Part shown: positions 46,273 through 55,582 of the stretch, piece after piece
Position numbering within the stretch: the stretch's first letter is position 1
Layout: each line of letters opens with the position of its first letter
Assembly (NCBI RefSeq): GCF_001593005.1
Contig: NZ_LQZQ01000052.1
Coordinates: forward strand, 1 to 64,000
DNA: 64,000 bases
DNA from: Roseivirga ehrenbergii
GTDB lineage: Bacteria; Bacteroidota; Bacteroidia; Cytophagales; Cyclobacteriaceae
Direction of reading: 5' to 3'
Position numbers and translations under genes: made by a program
The notes under the pieces: model-generated
Told to the model about the DNA's origin: nothing
What the model saw: the letters and a program-made list of their open reading frames with translations, nothing else
The model's database searches: none

Positions 46273-46300
46273 AAGGGGTAAATATAAACATTTACCCCTT
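46273..46300 (-). terminator. 11-bp hairpin between the MscS gene and panB
   Basis: AAGGGGTAAAT (46273-46283) and ATTTACCCCTT (46290-46300) form a perfect stem with a 6-nt loop. On the minus strand it runs into TTTAATTTTAT. It is most simply the terminator of the MscS gene. Because panB starts 13 bp later with no room for a promoter, it may act as an attenuator. Confidence 0.7.
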
Positions 46301-46335
46301 CTTGTTTTGCAAAGTATAGCGATGGCTATCTACGG

Positions 46336-47169
46336 TTATTTTTCATTGAAGATGTGTACATCTCTTTGTGGGAAAGGAATCGAAATTCCTTCAGCATCGA
46401 ATGCTTTTTTCACCTTCTCTATCATATCCCAGTTTACATTCCAATATTCAGGAGTTTCTACCCAAGCACGCACCGTAATATCTACACTGCTGTCTCCTAG
46501 ATTTCCTACCCTAACCATTGGGGCTGGTTCTTTTAAAAAGCGACTATCACTTTCTATGATTTTCAAAATAATGGCTTTAGCTTTTTCGAAATCATCTCCA
46601 TATCCAATTCCAAAAACCTTGTCCCATCTACGATTTTCTTCCATAGAGAAGTTAACAATATTGGCGCCTGCTACTTTTCCATTAGGCAGGAAAATAGTTT
46701 TATTATCGGGTGTTTTCAGTACAGTATTCATAATAGAAACTCCATTTACTGAACCTCCTGTGCCGTCTATTTCTACATAATCACCTGCCTTAAAAGGCTT
46801 AAGTGTTAATACTAAAATTCCGCCAGCAAAATTGGCCAAACTGCCTTGAAGCGCTAAACCAATAGCTAAACCAGCCGCACCAAAAACAGCCAAGAAACTT
46901 GCGGTTTCAATTCCAATTTGATCAACAACTGCAAAAAGTAAAACCGCATATAAACCAACTTTAACTACCCCCACTAAGGTTGGGATTAATATCGGGTCAG
47001 TCTCTCTTTTAATTAGTGTTTTATGAGCAAGCTTTACAAGTCGCTTGATTATCCAAACACCAACTATTAGGGTTATTAACGCACCCAAGACCTGAAGGCC
47101 ATAGCTTACTACATAACCCACTATAAGGTCCCATACTCCTTTTACACTTTCTTGTAAATCAGATTCCAT
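46336..47169 (-). CDS. MscS-family small-conductance mechanosensitive channel
   Basis: 277 residues. Three membrane helices at the N-terminus; the pore-lining third helix is GAAGLAIGLALQGSLANFAGGILVLTLKPF-like, the classic Gly/Ala pattern. The beta domain follows (FKAGDYVEIDGTGGSVNGVSIMNTVLKTPDN) and a C-terminal alpha/beta domain. It releases solutes on hypo-osmotic shock from the cytoplasmic membrane. Confidence 0.95.
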   Translation of the reverse strand: MESDLQESVKGVWDLIVGYVVSYGLQVLGALITLIVGVWIIKRLVKLAHKTLIKRETDPILIPTLVGVVKVGLYAVLLFAVVDQIGIETASFLAVFGAAGLAIGLALQGSLANFAGGILVLTLKPFKAGDYVEIDGTGGSVNGVSIMNTVLKTPDNKTIFLPNGKVAGANIVNFSMEENRRWDKVFGIGYGDDFEKAKAIILKIIESDSRFLKEPAPMVRVGNLGDSSVDITVRAWVETPEYWNVNWDMIEKVKKAFDAEGISIPFPQRDVHIFNEK

Positions 47170-47234
47170 TTTGTTTTTTATTAGTCGTTTAAGGTTTTAC
47201 TGGTCTAACTTGAACTTAGACTGTGTATTAAAAA

Positions 47235-47738
47235 TCAATACAAATATGCGGAGAAATCAGAGTCCGTCAAATTCACTTGTATATGTTCTTGAATGGTAGT
47301 GGCCAGTTCAAGGCCTTTATAATCTACCGAAATCGGAAAACGTTTGTGACTTCTATTTACCAAAACCGCAGTTTGTATTTTTTTTGCCCCCATTTTCAAG
47401 AAGGGATCGAGGGCATAAATCATGGTTCTTCCTGAATTCATTACATCATCAACAAGAACCATAGTAAACTGATCAATTTGAGGAAAGTCAGAAAACTGCA
47501 CCTGAGGCTGTACCGGAGCATCTTTTTCCACGCTCAACCTCGCCACATGTACCGAAATTTTTGAAATCGACTCTATCTCCTTCTTTAACATTGAAGAAAT
47601 TTTGAGCCCATTTTCAGCTACTCCTACCAAAATAATCTCTTTGAGCTCATGGTTTTGCTCATAGATTTCGTAGGCCATTCGCCTGATTTTTTGTTCAATC
47701 TGGCTTTTATCTAAAATTTGCTTCTTCTCTTTTGACAT
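47235..47738 (-). CDS. PyrR-like phosphoribosyltransferase
   Basis: 167 residues. A type I phosphoribosyltransferase fold with the PRPP loop MVLVDDVMNSGRT. The tail VLVNRSHKRFPISVDYKGLELATTI resembles PyrR, which has uracil phosphoribosyltransferase activity and in some bacteria attenuates the pyrimidine operon. No pyr genes are adjacent, so a regulatory role is not supported here. Hypoxanthine phosphoribosyltransferase is the main alternative. The stop-to-start gap from the upstream Lrp gene is 10 bp. Confidence 0.8.
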   Translation of the reverse strand: MSKEKKQILDKSQIEQKIRRMAYEIYEQNHELKEIILVGVAENGLKISSMLKKEIESISKISVHVARLSVEKDAPVQPQVQFSDFPQIDQFTMVLVDDVMNSGRTMIYALDPFLKMGAKKIQTAVLVNRSHKRFPISVDYKGLELATTIQEHIQVNLTDSDFSAYLY

Positions 47739-47748
47739 AAACTTTTAC

Positions 47749-48231
47749 CTACTCCGTAGAGGATAGAGGCATTACTTTGCTATCCTTAAAAGTAGAGAGT
47801 ATGACCATAGACTGCAAGTTATCTACCACAGATATATCGCTTACTTTCTCGAGCATTAGTTTTTGATAGGCTGAAATATCAGCAGCAATCACTTTTAGAA
47901 CGAAATCGCCAGAACCTGTTACGTGATGGCATTCTATAACTTCATCTATTTTGTTAATCTCTTCTAAGAAAACATCAATATTTCCCCTGTTATGGCCCTT
48001 TAGAGTAGCATATACAAAGGTGCTCACACCAAGACCAATTTTATCGGTATCGAGTTTTGCGTGGTAACTTTTGATGATTCCCGATACCTCAAGTTTTTTT
48101 ACTCTCTCTAAGGTTGGAGCGGGAGACAATCCAATTTCTTTGGAAAGTTGTGCATTGGTAATTTTTGCATTAGACTGAAGTATCTCTAAGATCTTTCTGT
48201 CAATTTTGTCGAGTTTGATATTTTGACCCAT
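47749..48231 (-). CDS. Lrp/AsnC-family transcriptional regulator
   Basis: 160 residues. Helix-turn-helix at about 6-60 (LDKIDRKILEILQSNAKITNA, LSKEIGLSPAPTLERVKKLE) and a RAM ligand domain at about 70-150 (VIECHHVTGSGDFVLKVIA). Members bind DNA as oligomers and sense amino acids. It is probably co-transcribed with the PyrR-like gene. Targets are unknown. Confidence 0.93.
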   Translation of the reverse strand: MGQNIKLDKIDRKILEILQSNAKITNAQLSKEIGLSPAPTLERVKKLEVSGIIKSYHAKLDTDKIGLGVSTFVYATLKGHNRGNIDVFLEEINKIDEVIECHHVTGSGDFVLKVIAADISAYQKLMLEKVSDISVVDNLQSMVILSTFKDSKVMPLSSTE

Positions 48232-48317
48232 TACTAAGTGTTTTTACGAAATAATATTCGGCATACTAGTTATTTGTTAAAATAAAAGCAATATGAAATT
48301 ACACCTACGGAGTATTT

Positions 48318-49529
48318 TCAACGCTTATTCTTTTTAATTTCTTTTTCTAGCTCTCTGGCTTTTTTATTGGTGTCCTCTTTACGCTTGGTATTGTCTCTTA
48401 TTTTATCAAGCATAGGTATGGCCTCATCGTACCGCTGTTCTTGGACATAATATTCTGATAAGTGAAGTAAGGAATAGATATGATAACCAGATTCCTCAAG
48501 CTCCAACGCATTTGAATAGGCAATGGTTTGGAGATAATAAACTTCTGCTTTATCCCACTCGTTTCTCTTCCGATTAATATCTGCCAAAAAGAAGCTGGCA
48601 TACCTGCCACTCATTTCCTCATAGCCTATCCTACCATCCTTTATTCTGCTCATAATTTCGAGTGAAACTCTTTCGGCATCTTGAAATTGACCCGCTGTAT
48701 AAAGCATTTGGGCATAAAAGCGATGAAAATACGGATTGTTTGGGTATTGCTCATTCATGTATTCAGCCCATCTGAGGGCATCGAATGTTTCGTTCAACTC
48801 AAATGCCTTGATACGCATTAAAAAATAAATGGCCTCTACCCTGGTATAAAAAGCATTGGTCGCTACCGTTTTCATTTGTTCAACGCCCAACTTTTTATCG
48901 CCTTTTGGGAAGAAAAACAACACAGGCCTTAAAAGCGGATATTCTTCTCTAATCCAAACTGAATAATAGTTGAACAGGGCATCTCCAAAAAGGATTTCAG
49001 GGCTGAAACTTTCGTTGCCGTGTGTTCTTTCTAAATACTTTAGCGCAAGTCTTCCTGCGTTAGTCGCTCTTCCCCAATTCTTTTTTTCAGAATGATATCG
49101 ACCTTGAAAACCATAAGAACCCGCTAAGAAGAAATTCGCTTCTATGTTATCCTTATCAATTTCTATCATGGCTTCTGCCTTGGCTATAGCCGTATCCATA
49201 TGGGCCAAAAATTCATCTCCTAGTGGAGATTCCTTTTCCAAATTGGGCATCATTTGCCACCAAGTACTTATTCCATATAAGAAATAACCGAGGGGGTGTT
49301 CTGGGAAATTGTATTTTATCCAATTGAACTCAACTTCCGCTTTACGAAAATCGAAGTTATACATATAGTCAACTGCATCTGTAATTTCCTTCTGAAGGTT
49401 CATGTTGAGCAACAGATACTTGGCCGTATCGCCCAAAACCTTCTCCTTTTGAACCTGCGCATTTATCACATTCGGCACCGCTAAAAACAGTACGAATACA
49501 CCTATAATTACCTTCTTCAAAACCTTCAA
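48318..49529 (-). CDS. Secreted TPR protein
   Basis: 403 residues. The signal peptide ends near NVINAQ (residue 25). The rest is helical with TPR-like units (FDFRKAEVEFNWIKYNFPEHPLGYFLYG, EANFFLAGSYGFQGRYHSEKK, DKAEVYYLQTIAYSNALELEES). The C-terminus is a Lys/Glu-rich helix. The function is unknown; the protein is periplasmic or outer-membrane associated. Expression is probably from the promoter at 49554-49583, divergent to the next gene. Confidence 0.8.
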   Translation of the reverse strand: MKVLKKVIIGVFVLFLAVPNVINAQVQKEKVLGDTAKYLLLNMNLQKEITDAVDYMYNFDFRKAEVEFNWIKYNFPEHPLGYFLYGISTWWQMMPNLEKESPLGDEFLAHMDTAIAKAEAMIEIDKDNIEANFFLAGSYGFQGRYHSEKKNWGRATNAGRLALKYLERTHGNESFSPEILFGDALFNYYSVWIREEYPLLRPVLFFFPKGDKKLGVEQMKTVATNAFYTRVEAIYFLMRIKAFELNETFDALRWAEYMNEQYPNNPYFHRFYAQMLYTAGQFQDAERVSLEIMSRIKDGRIGYEEMSGRYASFFLADINRKRNEWDKAEVYYLQTIAYSNALELEESGYHIYSLLHLSEYYVQEQRYDEAIPMLDKIRDNTKRKEDTNKKARELEKEIKKNKR

Positions 49530-49553
49530 ATTGATTTATGTGCAACAGACGCG

Positions 49554-49583
49554 CAAAAGTACTGCCACACAGTCGATTCACAA
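49554..49583 (-). promoter_or_regulatory. Promoter of the secreted TPR gene
   Basis: On the minus strand, TACTTTTG (49554-49561) matches TAnnTTTG. TTG (49581-49583) lies 19 bp upstream. Confidence 0.65.
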
Positions 49584-49604
49584 TACGCTTAACTAATTTT
49601 ATTA

Positions 49605-49632
49605 TTGCTTTTAGCCATTAATCGTAGATTTG
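49605..49632 (+). promoter_or_regulatory. Promoter of the small membrane-protein gene
   Basis: TAGATTTG (49625-49632) matches TAnnTTTG. TTG (49605-49607) lies 17 bp upstream. It is back-to-back with the promoter of the divergent TPR gene. Confidence 0.55.
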
Positions 49633-49648
49633 TCGAAATTGTTTTGCC

Positions 49649-50293
49649 ATGCCAAGAGAATATACACCGTTAGAAGTAAAAATGAAGGAATACACTTCCA
49701 TCAATAAAACGATGGTGTTCATATTGATCTGTGTTATTTCTTTTCTACTTCTCTTTATTCAACAAACTTTTATTATCAGCGAAATCAATGCTTTTAAGTT
49801 TATGGACGGCATGGAGCTGCTTGTTTTTCAGGCAATTGCCGGGCTAAAATATATTGGCGTGCCCTTGGTTTACGCATGGAAGTTTACGCTCATTGGCTTC
49901 ATTTTATGGACAGGCTGCTTTTTATGGGGGTATAGAGTGAGCTACAAACAATGCTGGCAGATTGCCATGTTTGCTGAAATGATATTTTTCATACCTGAAA
50001 TACTCACTATTCTTTGGTTCTTTTTTATTGATACCGATCCTACTTATTGGGATGTAAAGGCTTTTGAACCTTTGTCTTATATGAACTTCTTTAATCATGA
50101 AGAAGTACCCGAAAAGTATTGGTATGTAAATTCGGCTCTCAATGTTTTTGAAGTGGGCTACTGGATACTGCTTACCTACGGAATTAATTTTGCTGCGCGC
50201 AAAAAGAAGTCGATTGCCAACGCCATTGTATTCACTTCTTATGTTCCGCTTTTCTTGCTTTGGCTTTGGTTTTACTTAGGCGTGTATAAATAA
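49649..50293 (+). CDS. Five-helix membrane protein of unknown function
   Basis: 214 residues with about five hydrophobic helices (ILICVISFLLLFIQQTFII, FTLIGFILWTGCFLWGY, MFAEMIFFIPEILTILWFFF and two near the C-terminus). I do not recognise a family with confidence; the topology resembles YIP1-like proteins. The loop between helices 3 and 4 carries aromatic and acidic residues. It is a single gene with a 195-bp gap to the next. Confidence 0.7.
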   Translation: MPREYTPLEVKMKEYTSINKTMVFILICVISFLLLFIQQTFIISEINAFKFMDGMELLVFQAIAGLKYIGVPLVYAWKFTLIGFILWTGCFLWGYRVSYKQCWQIAMFAEMIFFIPEILTILWFFFIDTDPTYWDVKAFEPLSYMNFFNHEEVPEKYWYVNSALNVFEVGYWILLTYGINFAARKKKSIANAIVFTSYVPLFLLWLWFYLGVYK

Positions 50294-50488
50294 AATGGAC
50301 TGCGAAACTCGATCGGTTTTCAGCCCCAAGTTCACATTGCAACTTGCCATTCACCGTATTAATAAAATTTAACCCTTCTACAATCTAAATTTTACTAATT
50401 TCACGCCCTGCTAATAGGTTTATAATTGCGCATGGCGCTTGGTTCATTCTGGTTTTTATGAAATGAACTCGCCATTAAAAATACTGAA

Positions 50489-53458
50489 ATGACAGACTTT
50501 AAGAAATTCAATAATCTCACTGGGTGGGCGGTTTTTATAGCTTCGTTGATCGTTTATATTTTGACTCTCGAAGAAACCGCGAGCTTTTGGGATTCAGGAG
50601 AGTTTATTGCCATTGCCTATAAACTAGAGGTTTCTCACCCTCCAGGCGCGCCACTTTATATGCTTATTGGGCGAATGTTCTCATTTTTTGCTTTTGGCGA
50701 TGTAACTCAAGTAGCTTATTGGATCAACATGGTAAGTGCTGTTTCTAGTGCTTTTGCGGTGCTTTTCCTGTATTGGACCATCGTGATGTTGGGCAGAAAA
50801 TTGATCAATGCTGAGTTGGGCAACGAAACCAATGTTCAGAAAATATTACTTGCTGGAGCAGGCGTAGTTGGCGCCATGAGCTTTGCCTTTACTGATTCAT
50901 TCTGGTTTTCGGCAGTAGAAGGCGAAGTATATGGAATGTCTTCATTCTTTACCGCTTTTGTGTTTTGGGCCATGCTTAAATGGGAAATTGTAGATGATGA
51001 AAGTGGAAGAAATAAATGGATTGTCTTGATCTTTTATATGCTTGGGCTTTCTACAGGTGCGCACCTTTTAGGCTTGGTTACTTTACCTGCTTTAGGCTTA
51101 ATCTATTATTTCAAAAAATACGAAAACCCAACTTGGAAAGGTGCTTTCGCGGCAATGGGCATTTCATTGTTTTTGGTAATGCTCATCAACTCCTTTATCA
51201 TTCCTGGACTTCCAACACTAGCCGGAAAGTTTGAGATTACCTTCGTAAATACCTTTGGCTTGCCATTTGGTTCGGGCGCATTATTTATGATTGCCCTACT
51301 CATTGCCGCCATTGTGTTTGGATTGAAATGGACCAGAAGAAAAGAATACGTTACCCTAAACACCTTGATCTTAGGAATCACTTTTGTGTTGATAGGTTAT
51401 TCTTGTTATGCGGTAATCCTTATTCGTTCTAAAGACAACCCTGCGATTGACCAAAACAATCCTGAAAATGTAATGACTTTCATCTCTTATCTTAAGAGAG
51501 AACAGTATGGTAGCAGACCTCTCCTTTACGGTCAATATTACAATGCACCACAACCACAAACAAAGCAAGGTGCTCCTATATATTATAAAGATAATGACGA
51601 GTACAAAATCTCTGATTATAAAGTAGAAACCACCTATGACGATGCTTGGTCAACGTTTCTACCAAGAATGTACAGTTCTTCCCCTGCCCATATTCAAAAA
51701 TATATGGCCATTACTGGCTTGAGAGAAGGTGAAAAACCAACTTTCTTAGACAACTTGGCTTTCATGTTCTCGCATCAGATTGGGCACATGTATGTGCGCT
51801 ATTTTATGTTCAATTTTTCTGGAAGGGAAAGCGACATTCAAGATGCAGATTACTTAACCGCTTTTGATGGCAATAAAGATGTTCCTGATTTTATTAAGAA
51901 TAATAAATCGAGGAATCAGTATTATATGATTCCGTTGATTCTCGGCCTCATAGGTTTCTTCTTTCAATTTAACCGAGACCCAAAACGCTTTTCGGCTACG
52001 CTGATGTTCTTTATTCTTACGGGATTGGCCCTAGTAATCTACCTGAACTCGCCACCAATAGAACCAAGAGAACGAGATTATATTTACACGGGTTCGTACT
52101 ACGCCTTTGCTATTTGGATTGGTTTTGCGGTATTGGCCATTGGTAGTGCTGCAATGAAACGCGGCAAGGCTCTAGCTTATGGTGCGCTGGCGCTATGCCT
52201 AGTTTCGCCAATTATTTTAGCCGCTGAAAACTGGGATGACCATGACAGAACTGGAAGGTTCTTCTCTGTAGATTCGGCAAGAAACTTCTTGGCTTCATGT
52301 GCTCCAAATGCCATACTATTTACTGGAGGTGATAATGACACTTTTCCGCTTTGGTATGTACAAGAAGTAGAAGGCTTTAGAACTGATGTGCGTGTAATTG
52401 TACTGAGTTACTATAACACCGATTGGTATGTAGACCAAACCAAGGTGAAAATGAACGACTCTGAGGCTTTCCCTTATTCTTTAGATATTGAAAGCTACCG
52501 TCAAGGCACAAACGACTATTTATATGTAGACGAACGCCCTCAATACAAAGGCAAAGCGATTGACCTAAAGGATTATATTTCCTTAGTACAGCGCAAGAGC
52601 CCAGTGATTCAAAGGCAGCTTGGCTCAGGCACAGTAATCAATACAGTTCCAGCCCGTTCACTCTTCCTTAATGTAGATTCCACACAAGTAGAAAAACTTG
52701 GAGTTATCCCGAACAGTCTTAAGAAATATCAGACGGATAGAATGACGTTTACTTTTAAGCAAGGCGAGAACTTCTTAGAGAAAGCGCACCTGATGATGCT
52801 TGATTTGATTGCAACCAATAACTGGGAAAGACCAATCTACTTCAATTACACTTCGGTAAGCTCGGTTCCATTCGATTTGGATGACTACTTAGTGCAAGAA
52901 GGTATGGCCTATCGACTTCTTCCTGTCCAAAAACCAGGAAGCATGAGAGAAATTGTGAATACAGATTTGATGTATGATAATGTGATGAACAAGTTCCAGT
53001 TTAGGGGATTAGACGACCCAAGTACGAACCTGAACGGAGACTACAGAGGTTTTGCTCAAAACCACAGGTCTATGTTTACCACCTTAGCGGATGCATTAAT
53101 TACTGAGGGGGATACTACCAGAGCAAAAACTGTTTTGGACTATGGTATGGAAGTAATGCCTAAAGAGTCGCTTCCTTACGATATTGCTTCTGTAAGTTTT
53201 GTTCAAGCTTATTTAAATATTGGCGAAGAAGAAAAAGCACTTGCCATGGGGATGGAAATAGCCGAAATGTTTAACGAAATGGCTACTTATCATCAAAAGA
53301 AGATGCGCTATGATTACGAGTTCAGAAAGTACTTAAATGGACTTCAGTACTTACAATCCATCTTTAGCCAATATGGCTACCCAGAACAAGCCGCACGATT
53401 AAGAGAGATGCTCGATGGACAAAACACTATGCTGTCCATGGATAGAAGTAACTTCTAA
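50489..53458 (+). CDS. DUF2723 membrane protein, GT-C-type glycosyltransferase-like
   Basis: 989 residues. Residues 1-560 contain about twelve membrane helices with the family motif FWDSGEFIAIAYKLEVSHPPGAPLY (Asp35, Glu38), placed like the acidic catalytic residues of GT-C glycosyltransferases that use lipid-linked sugars. GDNDTFPLWYVQEVEGFRTDVRV belongs to the large extracytoplasmic domain, and the C-terminus looks TPR-like. In Bacteroidota such proteins are candidates for envelope or protein O-glycosylation. The acceptor is not known here; T9SS cargo such as the giant protein is one possibility by inference only. Confidence 0.85.
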   Translation: MTDFKKFNNLTGWAVFIASLIVYILTLEETASFWDSGEFIAIAYKLEVSHPPGAPLYMLIGRMFSFFAFGDVTQVAYWINMVSAVSSAFAVLFLYWTIVMLGRKLINAELGNETNVQKILLAGAGVVGAMSFAFTDSFWFSAVEGEVYGMSSFFTAFVFWAMLKWEIVDDESGRNKWIVLIFYMLGLSTGAHLLGLVTLPALGLIYYFKKYENPTWKGAFAAMGISLFLVMLINSFIIPGLPTLAGKFEITFVNTFGLPFGSGALFMIALLIAAIVFGLKWTRRKEYVTLNTLILGITFVLIGYSCYAVILIRSKDNPAIDQNNPENVMTFISYLKREQYGSRPLLYGQYYNAPQPQTKQGAPIYYKDNDEYKISDYKVETTYDDAWSTFLPRMYSSSPAHIQKYMAITGLREGEKPTFLDNLAFMFSHQIGHMYVRYFMFNFSGRESDIQDADYLTAFDGNKDVPDFIKNNKSRNQYYMIPLILGLIGFFFQFNRDPKRFSATLMFFILTGLALVIYLNSPPIEPRERDYIYTGSYYAFAIWIGFAVLAIGSAAMKRGKALAYGALALCLVSPIILAAENWDDHDRTGRFFSVDSARNFLASCAPNAILFTGGDNDTFPLWYVQEVEGFRTDVRVIVLSYYNTDWYVDQTKVKMNDSEAFPYSLDIESYRQGTNDYLYVDERPQYKGKAIDLKDYISLVQRKSPVIQRQLGSGTVINTVPARSLFLNVDSTQVEKLGVIPNSLKKYQTDRMTFTFKQGENFLEKAHLMMLDLIATNNWERPIYFNYTSVSSVPFDLDDYLVQEGMAYRLLPVQKPGSMREIVNTDLMYDNVMNKFQFRGLDDPSTNLNGDYRGFAQNHRSMFTTLADALITEGDTTRAKTVLDYGMEVMPKESLPYDIASVSFVQAYLNIGEEEKALAMGMEIAEMFNEMATYHQKKMRYDYEFRKYLNGLQYLQSIFSQYGYPEQAARLREMLDGQNTMLSMDRSNF

Positions 53459-53469
53459 ATAAAGAATTG

Positions 53470-53493
53470 AAATAGCCGAGAAATCGGTTATTT
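53470..53493. terminator. Terminator between convergent genes, overlapping a stop codon
   Basis: AAATAGCCGA (53470-53479) pairs with TCGGTTATTT (53484-53493) around a GAAA tetraloop, with one G-U pair. It lies 12 bp after the DUF2723 stop and contains the TAA of the methyltransferase gene (53488-53490). The flanks are T-rich on the minus strand. Confidence 0.65.
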
Positions 53494-54261
53494 CTCTAAA
53501 ATCAAAAATAAATCTAATGCAGTATCTGCATCATCAGTCAGGGGATAATCTTCCTGACTGATTTCGTTTACAAGCTTTGTGTTTCCGTTATTGAGCTTGT
53601 TTCTGTTCAGTCTGTTTAAAATATCGTAAGGAATTCTAAGTAAAGGCGCTGGCAAATTGTATTGCAAATTGAAAATATCGAAGCGGGTAATTCGTTGTAC
53701 CGCTCGTTTATTTTCTTCGTAATAAGCCATTACTTTTTCATTGCCCGTTACCCCTTTCATTTCCACTTTAGTAAAAATTTCAGAAGCCAAATCCGTTAAC
53801 TGTTGAGCAGTGTATTCGCGCACATGCCAAGGATTTCTGGTCAGGGTTTTCTTAATATTTGGGGTAGTCAAAACGGCTTTACCACCTGGTTTTAACACAC
53901 GGTAGATTTCTTTCAAAAACTCCTTATCCTTCTTTACGTGTTCAATCACTTGAAACGAAACTATAGAATCGAAACTATTATCGGCTAAATCAGAAAAAGG
54001 TGGAAACACTGCCTGACGAAAATCTAGCTTAGGATATTTACCCTTCAGTTCGTCAATTACAGATTGAATTTTATCTAAAGCCACGTAGCTATCTCCCAAA
54101 GGCGCTAGCAGTTCTACACCACGTCCTTCGCCACAACCTAACTCCAATAAATCTCCCTTTATATAAGGTACAGCCAAATAATAGGCCCTTAATAATCTTT
54201 GATGTATAGGGTTATCAGATGCAATTTTGTCTGAAGCGATTTCAGTTGTGTAGGTAGCCAT
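53488..54261 (-). CDS. Class I SAM-dependent methyltransferase
   Basis: 257 residues. Motif I is DLLELGCGEGRGVEL; then DKIQSVIDEL (motif II acidic residue) and the post-II segment SIVSFQVIEHVKKDKEFLKEIYRVLKPGG are typical of Methyltransf_11. The substrate is not predictable. Probably cytoplasmic. It has a promoter element 15 bp upstream and is divergent to the GWxTD gene. Confidence 0.9.
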   Translation of the reverse strand: MATYTTEIASDKIASDNPIHQRLLRAYYLAVPYIKGDLLELGCGEGRGVELLAPLGDSYVALDKIQSVIDELKGKYPKLDFRQAVFPPFSDLADNSFDSIVSFQVIEHVKKDKEFLKEIYRVLKPGGKAVLTTPNIKKTLTRNPWHVREYTAQQLTDLASEIFTKVEMKGVTGNEKVMAYYEENKRAVQRITRFDIFNLQYNLPAPLLRIPYDILNRLNRNKLNNGNTKLVNEISQEDYPLTDDADTALDLFLILEK

Positions 54262-54275
54262 GCTTAACTTTTGCC

Positions 54276-54283
54276 CAAAAATA
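54276..54283 (-). promoter_or_regulatory. -7 element of the methyltransferase gene
   Basis: TATTTTTG on the minus strand matches TAnnTTTG and lies 15 bp before the ATG. The nearest TTG is only 14 bp upstream, so the -33 element is uncertain. Confidence 0.4.
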
Positions 54284-54335
54284 AACCATTTAGCTTACAA
54301 TGAGCTAATCAAGTCAGCATTCCCTACAATTTGAT

Positions 54336-54343
54336 TACATTTG
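54336..54343 (+). promoter_or_regulatory. -7 element of the GWxTD gene
   Basis: TACATTTG matches TAnnTTTG and lies 18 bp before ATG 54362. It overlaps the upstream TTG at 54341, which argues against that TTG as the start codon. Confidence 0.5.
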
Positions 54344-54361
54344 TCGTCAGTTTTACACCGC

Positions 54362-55582
54362 ATGAAAAGGCTCGTATTCACTTTAATTTTTACAATCTGC
54401 GTTCAGTGGCTATATTCTCAAAGCCGAATGAGTTCAGCAGACGTTAGTTTTCTGTACAACCCAGATCATGAATTTTTAATTGACCACAGACTCGCCCAAA
54501 ACGGCAATAAAGTAAAAGTATATGTTCGCTTTATTCTGAATAGCGGGGTGGTTAAAATTAGTGATTACGAAATTCAATACGATGTTCGTGATAGCTACAT
54601 TGATGAAAAGCACGTAAACTCTACCACCAGATTAGATTCTGCTACATTAGTAGCCACAGGCTTCCGCGAGTTTATTTATTCATTTGAATTTGAAAAAACA
54701 GCTGACCAAAACCTCATTATATTAGAAGTCAACAATATTTTACGAGGCAGAAAATTTTTGATCGACATACCGATTGAAAGGAGCAGAAGCACTCAAAATC
54801 AACCCTTCCTTATTTTTGAGGCACAAAGAAATGTACCCTATTTCTCTCGTTTCATTAACCTAGATCAGTCGGTAAGGCTGGTGAATGTTTTCGGAAATGA
54901 AGGAAAATATCAAATAGAAGGCGTGATCAATAATCAAGCGGTTGCCATTCCTCCTTTTGATGAAGGGCGAATACAAGTTCCTTCTAAAATAGAGATTGAT
55001 ACCTTGTATGGCGCAGTTGAAAATGAAGTTCTGAAATTTTCAACCCCTGGATATTACATCATAAATGAAGCTACGGATCCATCAAATACCCTAGGAGTTC
55101 TGGTAACTGATCCTTTTTTTCCGTACTTCGGTCAGTTTGAAAGGTTGGTGGAGCCTTTGATTTTTATTACTACCAACGATGAATATAAAACCTTGAGGAC
55201 TGCCAGAGATACACGGTCGGCTTTCGAAAATTTTGTTACCACTCGAATTTCAAATGGAGGAAGAATAGCCCAAGATTTTGTGAAATACTATTACAGGAGA
55301 CTTCGAAAATCGGCCCATTTATTCACTTCTAATAAAGAAGGTTGGAAAACCGATCGAGGAATGGTATACCAGATTTACGGAAACCCATTGCAAGTATTCC
55401 GTAATGAAGAACAAGAATTATGGGTATATGCTGCTCCAAATGGAGGCCGAATACGCTTTAATTTCGAAATCGTTTCAGAAGAAAATAACCTTTTGACTTA
55501 CCGTTTAATTAGAGAAAGTAAGTTTAAAGAATCGTGGGTAGATGCTGTGACCAGCTGGCGTAGCGGAAAAGTAATTGAATGA
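54362..55582 (+). CDS. GWxTD domain-containing protein
   Basis: 406 residues from ATG 54362 (the frame opens seven codons earlier at a TTG inside the promoter). A signal peptide ends near LYSQ. The body is beta-rich, and the name-giving motif is at EGWKTDRGMVYQIYGNP, followed by ELWVYAAPNGGRIRFNF. GWxTD proteins are widespread in Bacteroidota and some other phyla; their role is unknown and they are probably periplasmic. It overlaps rlmB by 4 bp (ATGA), so the two are co-translated. Confidence 0.88.
   Translation: MKRLVFTLIFTICVQWLYSQSRMSSADVSFLYNPDHEFLIDHRLAQNGNKVKVYVRFILNSGVVKISDYEIQYDVRDSYIDEKHVNSTTRLDSATLVATGFREFIYSFEFEKTADQNLIILEVNNILRGRKFLIDIPIERSRSTQNQPFLIFEAQRNVPYFSRFINLDQSVRLVNVFGNEGKYQIEGVINNQAVAIPPFDEGRIQVPSKIEIDTLYGAVENEVLKFSTPGYYIINEATDPSNTLGVLVTDPFFPYFGQFERLVEPLIFITTNDEYKTLRTARDTRSAFENFVTTRISNGGRIAQDFVKYYYRRLRKSAHLFTSNKEGWKTDRGMVYQIYGNPLQVFRNEEQELWVYAAPNGGRIRFNFEIVSEENNLLTYRLIRESKFKESWVDAVTSWRSGKVIE

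Noticed and set aside
47750-48314. 10-bp inverted repeat TACTCCGTAG / CTACGGAGTA flanking the Lrp gene
   Set aside because: One copy is the end of the Lrp coding sequence and the other lies after a neighbouring stop codon; with only two short copies, chance is likely.
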